The notes under the pieces are model-generated. The model was given only the letters and a program-made list of their open reading frames with translations. It did no database searches and had not been told where the DNA came from. From NCBI RefSeq assembly GCF_900475885.1, contig NZ_LS483429.1, forward strand, positions 1,550,001 through 1,614,000: 64,000 bases of DNA, in the 5' to 3' direction. Shown here in pieces: positions 15,617 to 24,381 of this stretch. The DNA is from Haemophilus aegyptius. Its GTDB lineage: Bacteria; Pseudomonadota; Gammaproteobacteria; Enterobacterales; Pasteurellaceae. Position 1 is the stretch's first letter. The number at the start of each line of letters is the position of its first letter. Made by a program: the position numbers and the translations under genes.

Positions 15617-17056
15617 ATGAAAAAATTATCTTCAATTTCCACCGCACTTGGTTCCTTTTTACTTTCCGTAAGTTTTAGCCTACCAACTTTCGCCAATATT
15701 AATATTTCAGATTTAACACAAAAATTGCCTGAAGGCTCTAACGCAGGTGTTATTGCTAAAAATATCAATCAAAATCAAATAATTGCTAATTATAATGGCT
15801 CAACCTTTATGCTTCCTGCAAGCACACAAAAAGTTTTTACAGCCGTTGCCGCTAAACTTGCATTAGGCGATCAATTCCAATTTGAGACCGCTCTTTTGAG
15901 TAATGGAAAAATTCAAAATGGGAATTTAGATGGTCACTTAATCGTGCGTTTCACAGGCGATCCTGATCTCACAAGAGGTCAGCTTTATAGCTTACTTGCA
16001 GAATTAAAAAAACAAGGCATCAAAAAAATTAATAGCGATTTAGTATTAGATACCTCTGTTTTTTCTAGTCACGACCGAGGATTAGGTTGGATTTGGAACG
16101 ATCTCACAATGTGTTTCAACTCTCCACCAGCAGCTGCAAATATTGATAACAACTGTTTTTATGCGGAACTAGATGCGAATAAAAATCCAGGTGAAATAGT
16201 AAAAATTAATGTGCCTGCACAATTTCCAATTCAAGTGTTCGGACAAGTTTATGTAGCGGATAGCAATGAAGTGCCTTATTGTCAGCTCGATGTTGTTGTA
16301 CACGACAATAATCGCTATCAAGTAAAAGGATGTTTATCCCGTCAATCTAAACCTTTTGGCTTAAGTTTTGCCGTGCAAAATACAGATGCTTATGCTGCCG
16401 CAATTATTCAACGTCAATTAAGACAATTAGGTATTGAGTTTAACGGCAAAGTACTACTACCCCAAAAACCACAACAAGGTCAGCTATTAGCGAAACATTT
16501 ATCAAAACCATTACCAGATTTATTGAAAAAAATGATGAAAAAATCCGATAACCAAATTGCCGATTCATTATTCCGTGCGGTGGCATTCAATTACTATAAA
16601 CGCCCCGCCTCCTTTCAATTAGGCACATTAGCGGTTAAATCCATATTGCAAAAACAAGGAATTCGTTTTGGTAATAGCATTTTAGCCGATGGTTCGGGTC
16701 TATCTCGCCATAATCTTGTGGCACCTAAAACGATGCTATCCGTTTTAGAATACATCGCCAAAAACGAAGATAAACTACATTTAATGGAAACTTTCCCCAT
16801 CGCAGGTGTAGATGGCACGATCAGTGGGCGAGGTGGATTAATTAGCCCGCCATTAGTGAAAAACGTGATTGCTAAAACTGGTTCTTTGAAAGGCGTTTAT
16901 AACCTAGCTGGCTTTATGACAAATGCACGAGGGGAAAAAGTGGCATTTGTACAATTTATTAATGGCTACTCAACTGGCGATTTGGAAAGCAAAACAAAAC
17001 GTGCCCCATTAGTACAATTCGAGCGTAATTTATATAACGAACTCTATAAATATTAA
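15617..17056 (+). CDS. dacB: Penicillin-binding protein 4, D-alanyl-D-alanine carboxypeptidase/endopeptidase
   Basis: A 479-residue periplasmic class C PBP with a signal peptide (about 1-26, TFA-N). The three penicillin-binding motifs are visible: SxxK as Ser69-Thr-Gln-Lys72 (LPASTQKVF), SxN in SDNQIADSL near residue 312 and KTGSLKGV near residue 421. It cleaves D-Ala-D-Ala and cross-links in peptidoglycan. It is divergent from greA. An IS1016-like element begins at the base right after the dacB stop codon, so any native terminator has been displaced. Confidence 0.95.
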   Translation: MKKLSSISTALGSFLLSVSFSLPTFANINISDLTQKLPEGSNAGVIAKNINQNQIIANYNGSTFMLPASTQKVFTAVAAKLALGDQFQFETALLSNGKIQNGNLDGHLIVRFTGDPDLTRGQLYSLLAELKKQGIKKINSDLVLDTSVFSSHDRGLGWIWNDLTMCFNSPPAAANIDNNCFYAELDANKNPGEIVKINVPAQFPIQVFGQVYVADSNEVPYCQLDVVVHDNNRYQVKGCLSRQSKPFGLSFAVQNTDAYAAAIIQRQLRQLGIEFNGKVLLPQKPQQGQLLAKHLSKPLPDLLKKMMKKSDNQIADSLFRAVAFNYYKRPASFQLGTLAVKSILQKQGIRFGNSILADGSGLSRHNLVAPKTMLSVLEYIAKNEDKLHLMETFPIAGVDGTISGRGGLISPPLVKNVIAKTGSLKGVYNLAGFMTNARGEKVAFVQFINGYSTGDLESKTKRAPLVQFERNLYNELYKY

Positions 17057-17775
17057 GGTGCTGTAGTAGATAACAACTAAAAATCCCATTCAGGTTAGAA
17101 TAAACCAATGAGAAAAAGTCACTTAAGCCAGCATAAATAAAATAAACTCATTGAACTATTTGCCGTAGGTGTCACAGCAAGAACAGCCAGTAAATTGGTT
17201 AATGTAAACAAAAATACAGCCACTTATTACTTTCATCGATTACGCTTACTCATTTATCAAACAAGCCCACATTTGGAAATGTTTGAAGGCGAAATTGAAG
17301 CCGATGAAAGCTATTTCGGCAGTACTCGAAAAGGCAAACGTGGTCGCAGTGTTGCAGGGAAAGTCGCAGTATTCGGGCTTCTCAAATGAAATGGCAAGGT
17401 TTATACCGTCGTTGTTCCTAATGCGCAATCAGCGACATTATTGCCAATTATCCGAGAGAAAGTTAAGCCTGATAGCATTGTGTACACGGATACCTTTCGT
17501 GGTTATGATGTGCTTGATGTCAGTGAATTTAGTCATTTTCGCATCAATCACAGCACGCATTTTGCTGAAAATCACAACTATATAAACGGAATTGGGAATT
17601 TTTGGAATCACGCAAAACGCCATTTACAGAAGTTTAATGGCATTCCCAAAGAGCATTTTGAGCTGTATTTAAAAGAATGTGAATGGCGTTTTAACAACAG
17701 TGAAATAAAATCTCAAATTTCCATTTTAAAACAATTAGTTAAGGGGAGTTTGGTCTAGTGATCTAGTACAGCCCC
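17057..17775 (+). mobile_element. IS1016-like insertion sequence (IS1595 family), degenerate
   Basis: The 719-base element is bounded by imperfect inverted repeats: the left end reads GGTGCTGTAGTAGAT and the right end, complemented, GGGGCTGTACTAGAT. It holds one transposase reading frame broken by two stops. No matching 8-base target duplication is seen (flanks AATATTAA and ATAAAAAA), consistent with an old insertion. The left edge touches the dacB stop codon. IS1016 is common in H. influenzae, including at the capsule locus. Confidence 0.82.
17108..17758 (+). pseudogene. IS1016-type transposase with two nonsense codons
   Basis: Reading from the ATG at 17108 the frame is intact in phase to 17758 but carries TAA at 17138 (codon 11) and TGA at 17387. 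Residues around them fit the IS1595 DDE transposase: EIEADESYFGS with the first acidic residue, VYTDTFRGYD with the second, and INGIGNFWNHAKRHL with the third region. Both stops can be explained by C to T changes (CAA to TAA, CGA to TGA). The protein is therefore inactive. Confidence 0.85.
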
Positions 17776-17782
17776 ATAAAAA

Positions 17783-17805
17783 AAGCCCTCGATATTCGAG
17801 GGCTT
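17783..17805 (-). terminator. Terminator after rpsO
   Basis: AAGCCCTCGA and TCGAGGGCTT flank a three-base loop; A and T runs on both sides make it usable from either strand, so it may also end IS read-through. Confidence 0.9.
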
Positions 17806-17829
17806 GATTTTTTACTATCGTAATAAAAA

Positions 17830-18099
17830 TTAGCGACGTAAACCTAAACGAGCGATAGTGCTTTGGTATAAAGCAAGATCAGTACGTTTTAAGTAGTCTA
17901 AAAGTTTACGACGACGAGAAACCATACGTAATAAACCACGACGACCATGGTGGTCTTTTTTGTGCTCTGCGAAGTGAGTTTGTAAGTGGTTGATTTGTGC
18001 AGTTAATAATGCGATTTGAACTTCAGAAGAACCAGTATCTTTCGCATCACGACCAAATTCAGCAACGATTGCTGCTTTTTTTTCTGTACTTAGAGACAT
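17830..18099 (-). CDS. rpsO: 30S ribosomal protein S15
   Basis: An 89-residue protein with the S15 hallmarks ([17 protein letters not shown], then [17 protein letters not shown], and a C-terminal TIARLGLRR). It binds 16S rRNA helices 20-22 early in 30S assembly. In E. coli rpsO precedes pnp; here it is a lone minus-strand gene followed by a terminator and the dead IS element. Confidence 0.98.
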
Positions 18100-18234
18100 T
18101 TTTTACTCCTAAAAGGTAGTGTTATTAATACATCATTCGCCGATCTCTAACTCAGCGGTGACAAGGAAATCGCATTCTAACGATGAATAAGTTCAAATGC
18201 AAGATAAAGATTAAAGTTACCGCACTTTTCATTA

Positions 18235-18372
18235 TTAGAAGCGAATACCAGATCCAATCCCCACACCTAATCCTACACCATTACTTCCACCACCAGCACT
18301 AACACCAGCACCCACAGTACAAGCAGCTAATATGCCTGATAATGCAAAAATAAAAAATATTTTCTTCATCAT
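18235..18372 (-). CDS. Tiny glycine-rich lipoprotein
   Basis: A 45-codon reading frame (44 if the second of two adjacent ATGs is used) begins at the stop codon of the kinase-like gene upstream, overlapping as ATGATGA. The product has a hydrophobic signal (KKIFFIFALSGIL), a lipobox ending LAAC, and a short mature tail of about 28 residues made of Gly, Val, Ser and Ala (for example GVGLGVGIGSG). The overlap implies translational coupling. Mature glycine-rich tails of this kind occur in small entericidin-like or Gly-zipper lipoproteins; function is unknown. An uptake signal lies just beyond its stop. Confidence 0.6.
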   Translation of the reverse strand: MMKKIFFIFALSGILAACTVGAGVSAGGGSNGVGLGVGIGSGIRF

Positions 18373-19097
18373 TTTTTCTTTATCAAGAAAATTTCAAATA
18401 AGCGATAAATCGCAATTAAATCTGTCTTTGCAATAGGTTTAAAAGGCAATAAAAGATAATAAATCCAGCTAAAACGTTGCAAAAATACGATCATATTTTG
18501 CCAATTTTTCGCTTCACAATGTGTTTGATAATACAACGCTACTTTTTGAATAAAAGTGTCCGAAATATCTTCTTCTCGACATAAACTATCAAAGAAAAAT
18601 AACATATCCCGAATAACTACCCAATTTTGATTTCGGCTATTTGAACGAGATTCAAAATCAAGAAAAGTAACTTTCCCTTTATCCCAAGTAATATCTCGAA
18701 TGGCAGGACGACCATGCACCAAATTTTTAGCATGCAAATCAATCAAAGCGAGACAAGCATCATAAATAATTAAAAATTTCTGTTGTTCACCTATATTTTT
18801 ATTACATAGCCATTGTGATACGGTAAGTCCCACATTCTCTAAAACAAAAAAATGATCACTATAATAAGAGACTTTTGGCACTGGCGCATTTTGTTCAGCA
18901 AGCTTCAATAAAGTATATAATTCATTTTTAAAAGATTTTTTAGGATGGGGTTTTAATAATAGCCAAATACCTTTCAATTTTTCAGGTTGCTTCAACCAAT
19001 ATTTTTTTCCTTCATATTGAAAAGGATAAATTCGTTCATCTCGATGTTTTGTTACCAGTTGCTTCACATATTCTTGAAAATCATCATTTACCATCAT
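18369..19097 (-). CDS. Kinase-fold protein of the LPS kinase / InaA-like group
   Basis: A 242-residue cytoplasmic protein with a degenerate protein-kinase-like fold: a Lys-rich N-lobe (KYWLKQPEKLKG), the catalytic-loop region DLHAKNLVHGRPAIRD (residues about 121-136, HGR in place of HGD/HRD) and a DFE motif in VTFLDFESRS (about 143-152) for metal. That pattern fits the WaaP/InaA-type small-molecule kinases, which phosphorylate LPS sugars. H. influenzae KdkA is a different gene. Two adjacent ATGs (19097 and 19094) follow a GGGA site. The stop overlaps the start of a tiny lipoprotein gene. Substrate is unknown. Confidence 0.6.
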   Translation of the reverse strand: MMVNDDFQEYVKQLVTKHRDERIYPFQYEGKKYWLKQPEKLKGIWLLLKPHPKKSFKNELYTLLKLAEQNAPVPKVSYYSDHFFVLENVGLTVSQWLCNKNIGEQQKFLIIYDACLALIDLHAKNLVHGRPAIRDITWDKGKVTFLDFESRSNSRNQNWVVIRDMLFFFDSLCREEDISDTFIQKVALYYQTHCEAKNWQNMIVFLQRFSWIYYLLLPFKPIAKTDLIAIYRLFEIFLIKKK

Positions 19098-19338
19098 ATT
19101 CCCACTACTTTAATATATTATTTAATCATTTATAATTTAAATAGAAATTAATTTAATATTTTCTATAATAACGTTTATTAAAAACTTTAAAATAAACTTT
19201 ATTTACCACTAATAAAATTAAAAAATAACAAGAATATTATAGATATTTTAAAAATTTATTACAATTTAATAAGTAAAAGTGCGGTGAAAATCTAAGAAAA
19301 ATTTTCACCGCACTTTTGTATGAATTAATAAAGGAAAA
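19098..19338. other. AT-rich intergenic stretch between fabA and the kinase-like gene
   Basis: The sequence is very AT-rich with no convincing reading frame or RNA gene. It holds the fabA terminator (19275-19317) and presumably the promoter of the kinase-like gene. Confidence 0.6.
19275..19317 (-). terminator. Extended uptake-signal pair terminator after fabA
   Basis: The 17-base arms AAAAGTGCGGTGAAAAT and ATTTTCACCGCACTTTT include the full extended uptake consensus on both strands. Confidence 0.9.
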
Positions 19339-19872
19339 TTAAAATGTTGAGGTATCTTGGAATAGTCCCACTTTTAAATCTGTCGCGGTATAAATAACAC
19401 GACCATCTACTTCAACTTCACCATCAGCCATTCCCATAACTAGTTTACGATTAATAACTCGTTTCATATGGATTCGGTACACCACTTTTTTAGCTGTTGG
19501 CAAAATTTGTCCTGTGAATTTAACTTCTCCAACCCCTAATGCTCGCCCTTTTCCTTTGCCACCAATCCAGCCTAAATAAAACCCAACAAGCTGCCACATC
19601 GCATCCAATCCTAAACAACCTGGCATTACTGGATCGCCAATGAAATGGCAACCAAAGAACGGCAATTCAGGTTTAATATCAAGTTCGGCTTCAATGTATC
19701 CTTTACCGAAAGCACCTGTTTCTTCATTCATTTCAATAATACGATCCATCATCAACATTGTTGGCGCGGGTAATTGCGGACCTTCTTTACTAAATAATTC
19801 ACCGCGACCTGACGCGAGCAAATCATCATAAGAATAACTACTTTTTTTATTAAGTGTACAAGCGTTTTGCAT
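19339..19872 (-). CDS. fabA: 3-hydroxydecanoyl-ACP dehydratase/isomerase
   Basis: A 177-residue hot-dog-fold enzyme that introduces the double bond of unsaturated fatty acids by dehydrating 3-hydroxydecanoyl-ACP and isomerising trans-2 to cis-3. The catalytic His76 is in [14 protein letters not shown] and Asp90 is in CLGLDAMWQ. It is about five residues longer at the N-terminus than E. coli FabA. It lies downstream of the Lon-family gene, from which a terminator separates it, the same order as in E. coli (ycbZ-fabA). Confidence 0.97.
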   Translation of the reverse strand: MQNACTLNKKSSYSYDDLLASGRGELFSKEGPQLPAPTMLMMDRIIEMNEETGAFGKGYIEAELDIKPELPFFGCHFIGDPVMPGCLGLDAMWQLVGFYLGWIGGKGKGRALGVGEVKFTGQILPTAKKVVYRIHMKRVINRKLVMGMADGEVEVDGRVIYTATDLKVGLFQDTSTF

Positions 19873-20010
19873 TTCAGATTCCTTTATATATGATAAATCC
19901 AGTTTATAACTGATATATTTATTTTAAAAGGAACGCAGTAAACTGTAAATAGCTAACACTTGTTCGCAAAACTTGTCGGAGCAGTCACTCTTAGAAATTA
20001 TAGAAAAAAA

Positions 20011-20038
20011 AGAAAAGCGAAAAAATGCTCGCTTTTCT
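20011..20038 (-). terminator. Terminator after the Lon-family gene
   Basis: AGAAAAGCGA and TCGCTTTTCT (20011-20020, 20029-20038) are followed on the minus strand by a long T run. Confidence 0.9.
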
Positions 20039-20041
20039 CTA

Positions 20042-21817
20042 TTAGGAGCGGAAAAAATGCCAAAAACTTTTTCGTTCAGAATCGGCACGTCCCTCAATAC
20101 GACGTTGAATAAGACGAGATAAAGGCTCAGTTTTTTCTGTATAATCTTTGCTTTCATCTAACAAATCACGCCCAAATAACAATTCACAAGCCTGATAAAT
20201 ATCTTCCACAGGATAAATAAAAAACTCGCCATTTTTTACCGCACTTTTCACTTCATCAGATAAACTCAGTTGCTGGATTGTTGTCATTGGAATGATTACA
20301 CCTTGTTTTCCAGTCAAACCACGACGTTGGCAAATAGTAAAAAAGCCTTCGATTTTATCATTTACACCACCAACAGAATGAACAAGTCCAAATTGATCAA
20401 TCGATCCTGTAATTGCGATATGTTGAGGCAAAGGCAAATCGGCTAAAGAACTTGCTAACACACAAAAAATCGCCAAAGATGCACTATCGCCATCAATTTC
20501 TCCATAAGACTGTTCAAACACCAATGATGCAGAAAATGGCAATTGCGAGGGCAAATCTAAGATATTGGAAAGACAAGCCTGCGCAATCATCATTCCTTTG
20601 CCGTGAATATTTCCCGCTAGTTCATTTTTTCTTTCAACATCAATCACTTCCCCATCGCCAAATTGCACAATACAACTAATACGCGAAGGTTCGCCGAAAC
20701 ATACTGGCGTACCAGGATATTCAATTACCGAAAGCCCATTAATTTGTCCAACAATTTCGCCTTGCGTTTCGACATAAACTTGCTCGTTTAAAATATCGGC
20801 ATAAGTTTGTTCTTTTAAGAAACCATATTGCGCTAATTTTTGTTGAAAAATACCCTCAAAATCCACCGCACTTAATGCTGTTTTTTCAGCAAAAGTTGAG
20901 GCATCCTGTAATATTTCTTTTAATTTGAGAGGAGATGCATTAATTAAAAAGCGATTTTCACTTTCACGAACTAATAATTGATAGAGTTTATTTAAAGCAA
21001 GAAAATCTAGCTCAATATTTTGCTCTTGAGCCATTTGTTGTACATAACCCGCCCAAGTTTTTTGTTCCTCCACTTTAGCTACAGAAATATAACTTTCAAT
21101 TTCAGCATAATCGGCGAAAGAATAAAGATTTTCTTCTAACTCAGCCAAAGTGGCTAATTCAGTACGATTACCAAGTACAATCACTTTTAAGTTCAGCGCA
21201 TAGCTTGGTATATCACAAGGTAAATTTTTAAATGGATGGGCTGAATACCAGTCAAAAGTCTGGGTTTGCAGAATTTGTTTTAATCGCCCCCATAAATCAA
21301 ATTGAGATAACAATGTTGCCGCACTTAAAATCAAAACGCCACCATTAGCCTTATGCACCAATCCCGGCACTAATTGAATATCTTGTGAACTTGGATGAAT
21401 CCGAAAACTACCGAAAAGCTGGAATTGATCGCAATACAATGCACTTAACGCCTCTCCTTGACTAGCAAAATTATCATCTAAAGATTTTGCTGGCTCAGTA
21501 TAAACATGAGGAAAAGAAAAAGAGTCGCCCTGCTCTATCACATAATTTACACCAAAAATTGACCGCACTTTATGATGATTTTGCGATATAAAATTTTGTA
21601 ATAACTCCGCATATTCAACAGGTTCGCCCACTTTCATCATTAGTAAGGAACGTGTCGGATGACGTAAAAATAAATCGATACCCTGTGTAGCATTCGGTTG
21701 TAACGCCCAGAAATTCACTGGTTCTAAAGGAAAATCTTGAATTACCAAATCAGGTTGTAATGCCTGCCAATTTAAAGATTGCTCAATAGCTTGTTGTTGA
21801 GAAAATAATGAACTCAC
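20042..21817 (-). CDS. Lon-family protease homologue, YcbZ/LonH type
   Basis: About 591 residues from a GTG at 21817 that has AAAGAGA upstream; the frame is open to another GTG at 21847. The C-terminal third is a Lon peptidase domain with catalytic Ser in EIDGDSASLA and Lys in GGVNDKIEGF. The N-terminal part resembles an AAA-like module (GGVLILSAATLLSQFDLW) but has no clear Walker A, as in E. coli YcbZ. The protein is thus a Lon-type protease whose ATPase part is atypical. It is divergent from matP and upstream of fabA, the conserved order matP-ycbZ-fabA of gamma-proteobacteria. Confidence 0.88.
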   Translation of the reverse strand: MSSLFSQQQAIEQSLNWQALQPDLVIQDFPLEPVNFWALQPNATQGIDLFLRHPTRSLLMMKVGEPVEYAELLQNFISQNHHKVRSIFGVNYVIEQGDSFSFPHVYTEPAKSLDDNFASQGEALSALYCDQFQLFGSFRIHPSSQDIQLVPGLVHKANGGVLILSAATLLSQFDLWGRLKQILQTQTFDWYSAHPFKNLPCDIPSYALNLKVIVLGNRTELATLAELEENLYSFADYAEIESYISVAKVEEQKTWAGYVQQMAQEQNIELDFLALNKLYQLLVRESENRFLINASPLKLKEILQDASTFAEKTALSAVDFEGIFQQKLAQYGFLKEQTYADILNEQVYVETQGEIVGQINGLSVIEYPGTPVCFGEPSRISCIVQFGDGEVIDVERKNELAGNIHGKGMMIAQACLSNILDLPSQLPFSASLVFEQSYGEIDGDSASLAIFCVLASSLADLPLPQHIAITGSIDQFGLVHSVGGVNDKIEGFFTICQRRGLTGKQGVIIPMTTIQQLSLSDEVKSAVKNGEFFIYPVEDIYQACELLFGRDLLDESKDYTEKTEPLSRLIQRRIEGRADSERKSFWHFFRS

Positions 21818-21917
21818 GGCTGGTCTCTTTCTAGAAAAATTGACCACATTATCGCATATTTAATAGCCTTGTGAAAATCCACTAGAAAATCGGCATAAAA
21901 ACACGTATATTAATGCA

Positions 21918-21930
21918 GTTACCACGTCAC
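21918..21930 (+). promoter_or_regulatory. matS-like 13-mer upstream of matP
   Basis: GTTACCACGTCAC differs at two positions from the MatP target consensus GTGACRNYGTCAC and ends 13 bases before the matP start. If bound it would be an autoregulatory site; it may be chance. Confidence 0.25.
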
Positions 21931-21943
21931 TCAATGATGAAAA

Positions 21944-22390
21944 ATGAAATACCAAAAACTCGAAAATCAAGAAGCAAATTGGAAATGGATTTACCTAATT
22001 CGTAAACATCGCGAAGGGGAAAATATTACTCGCTACGAAGAACGTAGTTTGCAAGAAGCTAAAGCCCAAGAATTATTAGAATCCCAAAATTATCCTGAAA
22101 AAATTGAAGAATGGATTAAAAATCATCTTTCTCCAGCCTTACCAATTAAGCTTGATCAAGCTATTCGTGCACGCCGTAAACGCTTTTTTAATGGAGAAAA
22201 ACAACATACAAAGAAAAAATCCATTGATTTGGAATATGCTGTTTGGCTACGTCTTTCTAAATATTCTCGAAAAATGAAGATGACGCTTTCGGAAACAATT
22301 ACCTATATGATTGACGAAAGAGAAAGCAAGGCACAATTTGAAAATCAAATGGCAGCAATGAAAACCAGTTTGAAGAATTTATTAAAATAA
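21944..22390 (+). CDS. matP: Macrodomain Ter protein MatP
   Basis: A 148-residue DNA-binding protein that organises the chromosome terminus by binding matS sites. It begins MKYQKLENQE like E. coli MatP and has the N-terminal four-helix bundle, the RARRKRFFN basic stretch, HTKKKSIDLE leading into the ribbon-helix-helix DNA domain (about 85-135) and a C-terminal coiled coil (about 125-148). It is divergent from the Lon-family gene. Length matches E. coli. Confidence 0.95.
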   Translation: MKYQKLENQEANWKWIYLIRKHREGENITRYEERSLQEAKAQELLESQNYPEKIEEWIKNHLSPALPIKLDQAIRARRKRFFNGEKQHTKKKSIDLEYAVWLRLSKYSRKMKMTLSETITYMIDERESKAQFENQMAAMKTSLKNLLK

Positions 22391-22458
22391 TCTTCCCCAA
22401 AAGTTATTTTAAATGGAGATTATCTGATTGATTTATCTTCCAAATTTACCGCCTTTTA

Positions 22459-24381
22459 CTAATTTAAATCTTCCAATAATTTTCCCAATCCGCTCTGGCG
22501 TTTGACGGTCTGGCGAATCGCTGTTTTCCATATTTTTTCATCGGCAAATACAGTGAGTTCTTTTTTCGCACGAGTGACGCCCGTGAAAACTAATTCTCGC
22601 GACAGTACTGGATTTACTTCTGTTGGAAGCACCATGACGGTATGTTTAAATTCTGAACCTTGAGATTTATGAATCGTCATCATAAAAGCGGGCTCATGCG
22701 CTGGAATTCGGCTTGTCAGCACTTCTCGATTGCCAAACCATACTTTGCCATTTGCCAAGCACAGTCCAATATCGCCGTTATAAAGGCGAACATTATGATC
22801 GTTTTCAGTAATCATAATTGGCTTGCCGATATACCAATCTTGTTCATTACGGAACCAAAGCAATTTTTCCTCTCGCAACGCTAACGCAATTTCTTTATTG
22901 AGATTTTCGACACCTAAATTGTTATTACGAAGTGCGGTTAAAAATCTCACAGAATTAAATTGCACTTGAATAGCTTCGGCATAGGAAATGCCTTGTTCAT
23001 TTTTAGCGTTAGGATCAATTTTTTGTTTACGTAAATCATCCAACATTTTTAAGAAAGTGCGGTAATTTTCCACCGCACTTTTCACCACTTGATTGACCGC
23101 ATCGCTTTCATCATTTAGGGCATTAAAGTGCAATTCTTGCGGATAATGGTCAAATAACTCAAGGCTATCGTCTGCTTTGCCTTTTTGAATGAATTCAGCC
23201 AACTTGCCAATGCCTGAATCTTTATCAAAACGGCGACTTTCTGTTAGATGGCATAAGCAATCACGTATTGGATTTGAACAATCGGAACCTTCTACTTTGT
23301 AACCTGTTGTCGCTTGTAAATACGTGGCTTGTTCATGACTATAAGGTTGAGTAACAAATTGAGCTAATTCTCCCAATACTGCCCCCGCCTCAACAGAGGC
23401 TAATTGCGCTTGATCGCCTAATAAAATTAATCGGGTTTCGGGCTTTAACGCATTGATAAGTTTTGCCATCATCGGCAAATCAATCATTGATGTTTCATCG
23501 ACAACTAACACATCTAATTGCAAAGGGTTATGGCTGTTATAGCGCGTGTAATCATTAAAGGCGTTCACGCCCAGTAAACTATGCAAGGTGCTGGCTTTTT
23601 GTGGAATCGCATTGAAAAGTGAATCGGATACATTCATTTTTTCTTGCATAAAACCTAACGCATTTTTAATCGACTCTTCCAAACGGGAGGCGGCTTTGCC
23701 AGTCGGCGCAACCAATTTGATGTGTAATTTACAATCAAATAATTCTTGTAGAACGAGCAATAAACGCGTAACTGTGGTGGTTTTTCCTGTTCCTGGGCCG
23801 CCTGTAATAATCGAAAATGGACTTTTAATCGCTGTCGCCACTGCCACTTTTTGCCAATCTGTTTTTTCCTGTTTTTCAGGGAAATATTTATCTAATTTTT
23901 GATGAATTTCATCATAAGAAAAGGCTAAAGTGCGGTGTTTTTTTAAGGTGTTTTTTATATATTGTGCGATGCGATATTCATCTTGCCAAGCTCGATAGAA
24001 ATACAACGCGCCAAATTGAAATGCCATTGGCGCAATTTGATTGACAGGATCTTGCGTAAATGCAATATGCCCGCGCAACGCATTTTGCCAATCTTCCACA
24101 GCTAAATAACCAATCTTTTCACGAATTTCTGCTAAATAATCTTCTTCCGTTGTACGATAAGCCAAACCAAATAAATTATGTTCTAAATAGCGATCTAATT
24201 GGCTGCAAGTATTTCCCTGTGTATAACGCCAGCTACAAAGTGCGGCTAATAATATAGCTAAATTTTTGATTGGTTCCGCATAATCCGTATGACATTGTTT
24301 ATCAGCTATCAACTTAGCAAAATAATAATCACCTTGAGAAAGAATGCGCAGCTCTTTAAGTTTGTGTAATACAGATAACAT
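22459..24381 (-). CDS. recD: Exodeoxyribonuclease V alpha subunit RecD
   Basis: A 640-residue SF1B 5'-3' helicase of the RecBCD complex. Walker A is TGGPGTGKTTTVTRLL (near residue 195), followed by VVDETSMID (motif II), LLGDQAQLASVEAGAVLGE (motif III) and the C-terminal MTIHKSQGSEF and VTRAKKEL motifs. Its ATG overlaps the recB stop by one base (TAATG), so the two are translationally coupled. recC is not in this window. Confidence 0.96.
   Translation of the reverse strand: MLSVLHKLKELRILSQGDYYFAKLIADKQCHTDYAEPIKNLAILLAALCSWRYTQGNTCSQLDRYLEHNLFGLAYRTTEEDYLAEIREKIGYLAVEDWQNALRGHIAFTQDPVNQIAPMAFQFGALYFYRAWQDEYRIAQYIKNTLKKHRTLAFSYDEIHQKLDKYFPEKQEKTDWQKVAVATAIKSPFSIITGGPGTGKTTTVTRLLLVLQELFDCKLHIKLVAPTGKAASRLEESIKNALGFMQEKMNVSDSLFNAIPQKASTLHSLLGVNAFNDYTRYNSHNPLQLDVLVVDETSMIDLPMMAKLINALKPETRLILLGDQAQLASVEAGAVLGELAQFVTQPYSHEQATYLQATTGYKVEGSDCSNPIRDCLCHLTESRRFDKDSGIGKLAEFIQKGKADDSLELFDHYPQELHFNALNDESDAVNQVVKSAVENYRTFLKMLDDLRKQKIDPNAKNEQGISYAEAIQVQFNSVRFLTALRNNNLGVENLNKEIALALREEKLLWFRNEQDWYIGKPIMITENDHNVRLYNGDIGLCLANGKVWFGNREVLTSRIPAHEPAFMMTIHKSQGSEFKHTVMVLPTEVNPVLSRELVFTGVTRAKKELTVFADEKIWKTAIRQTVKRQSGLGKLLEDLN

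Noticed and set aside
23588-23902. Plus-strand frame antisense to recD
   Set aside because: Shadow frame opposite the RecD ATPase region, no supporting context.
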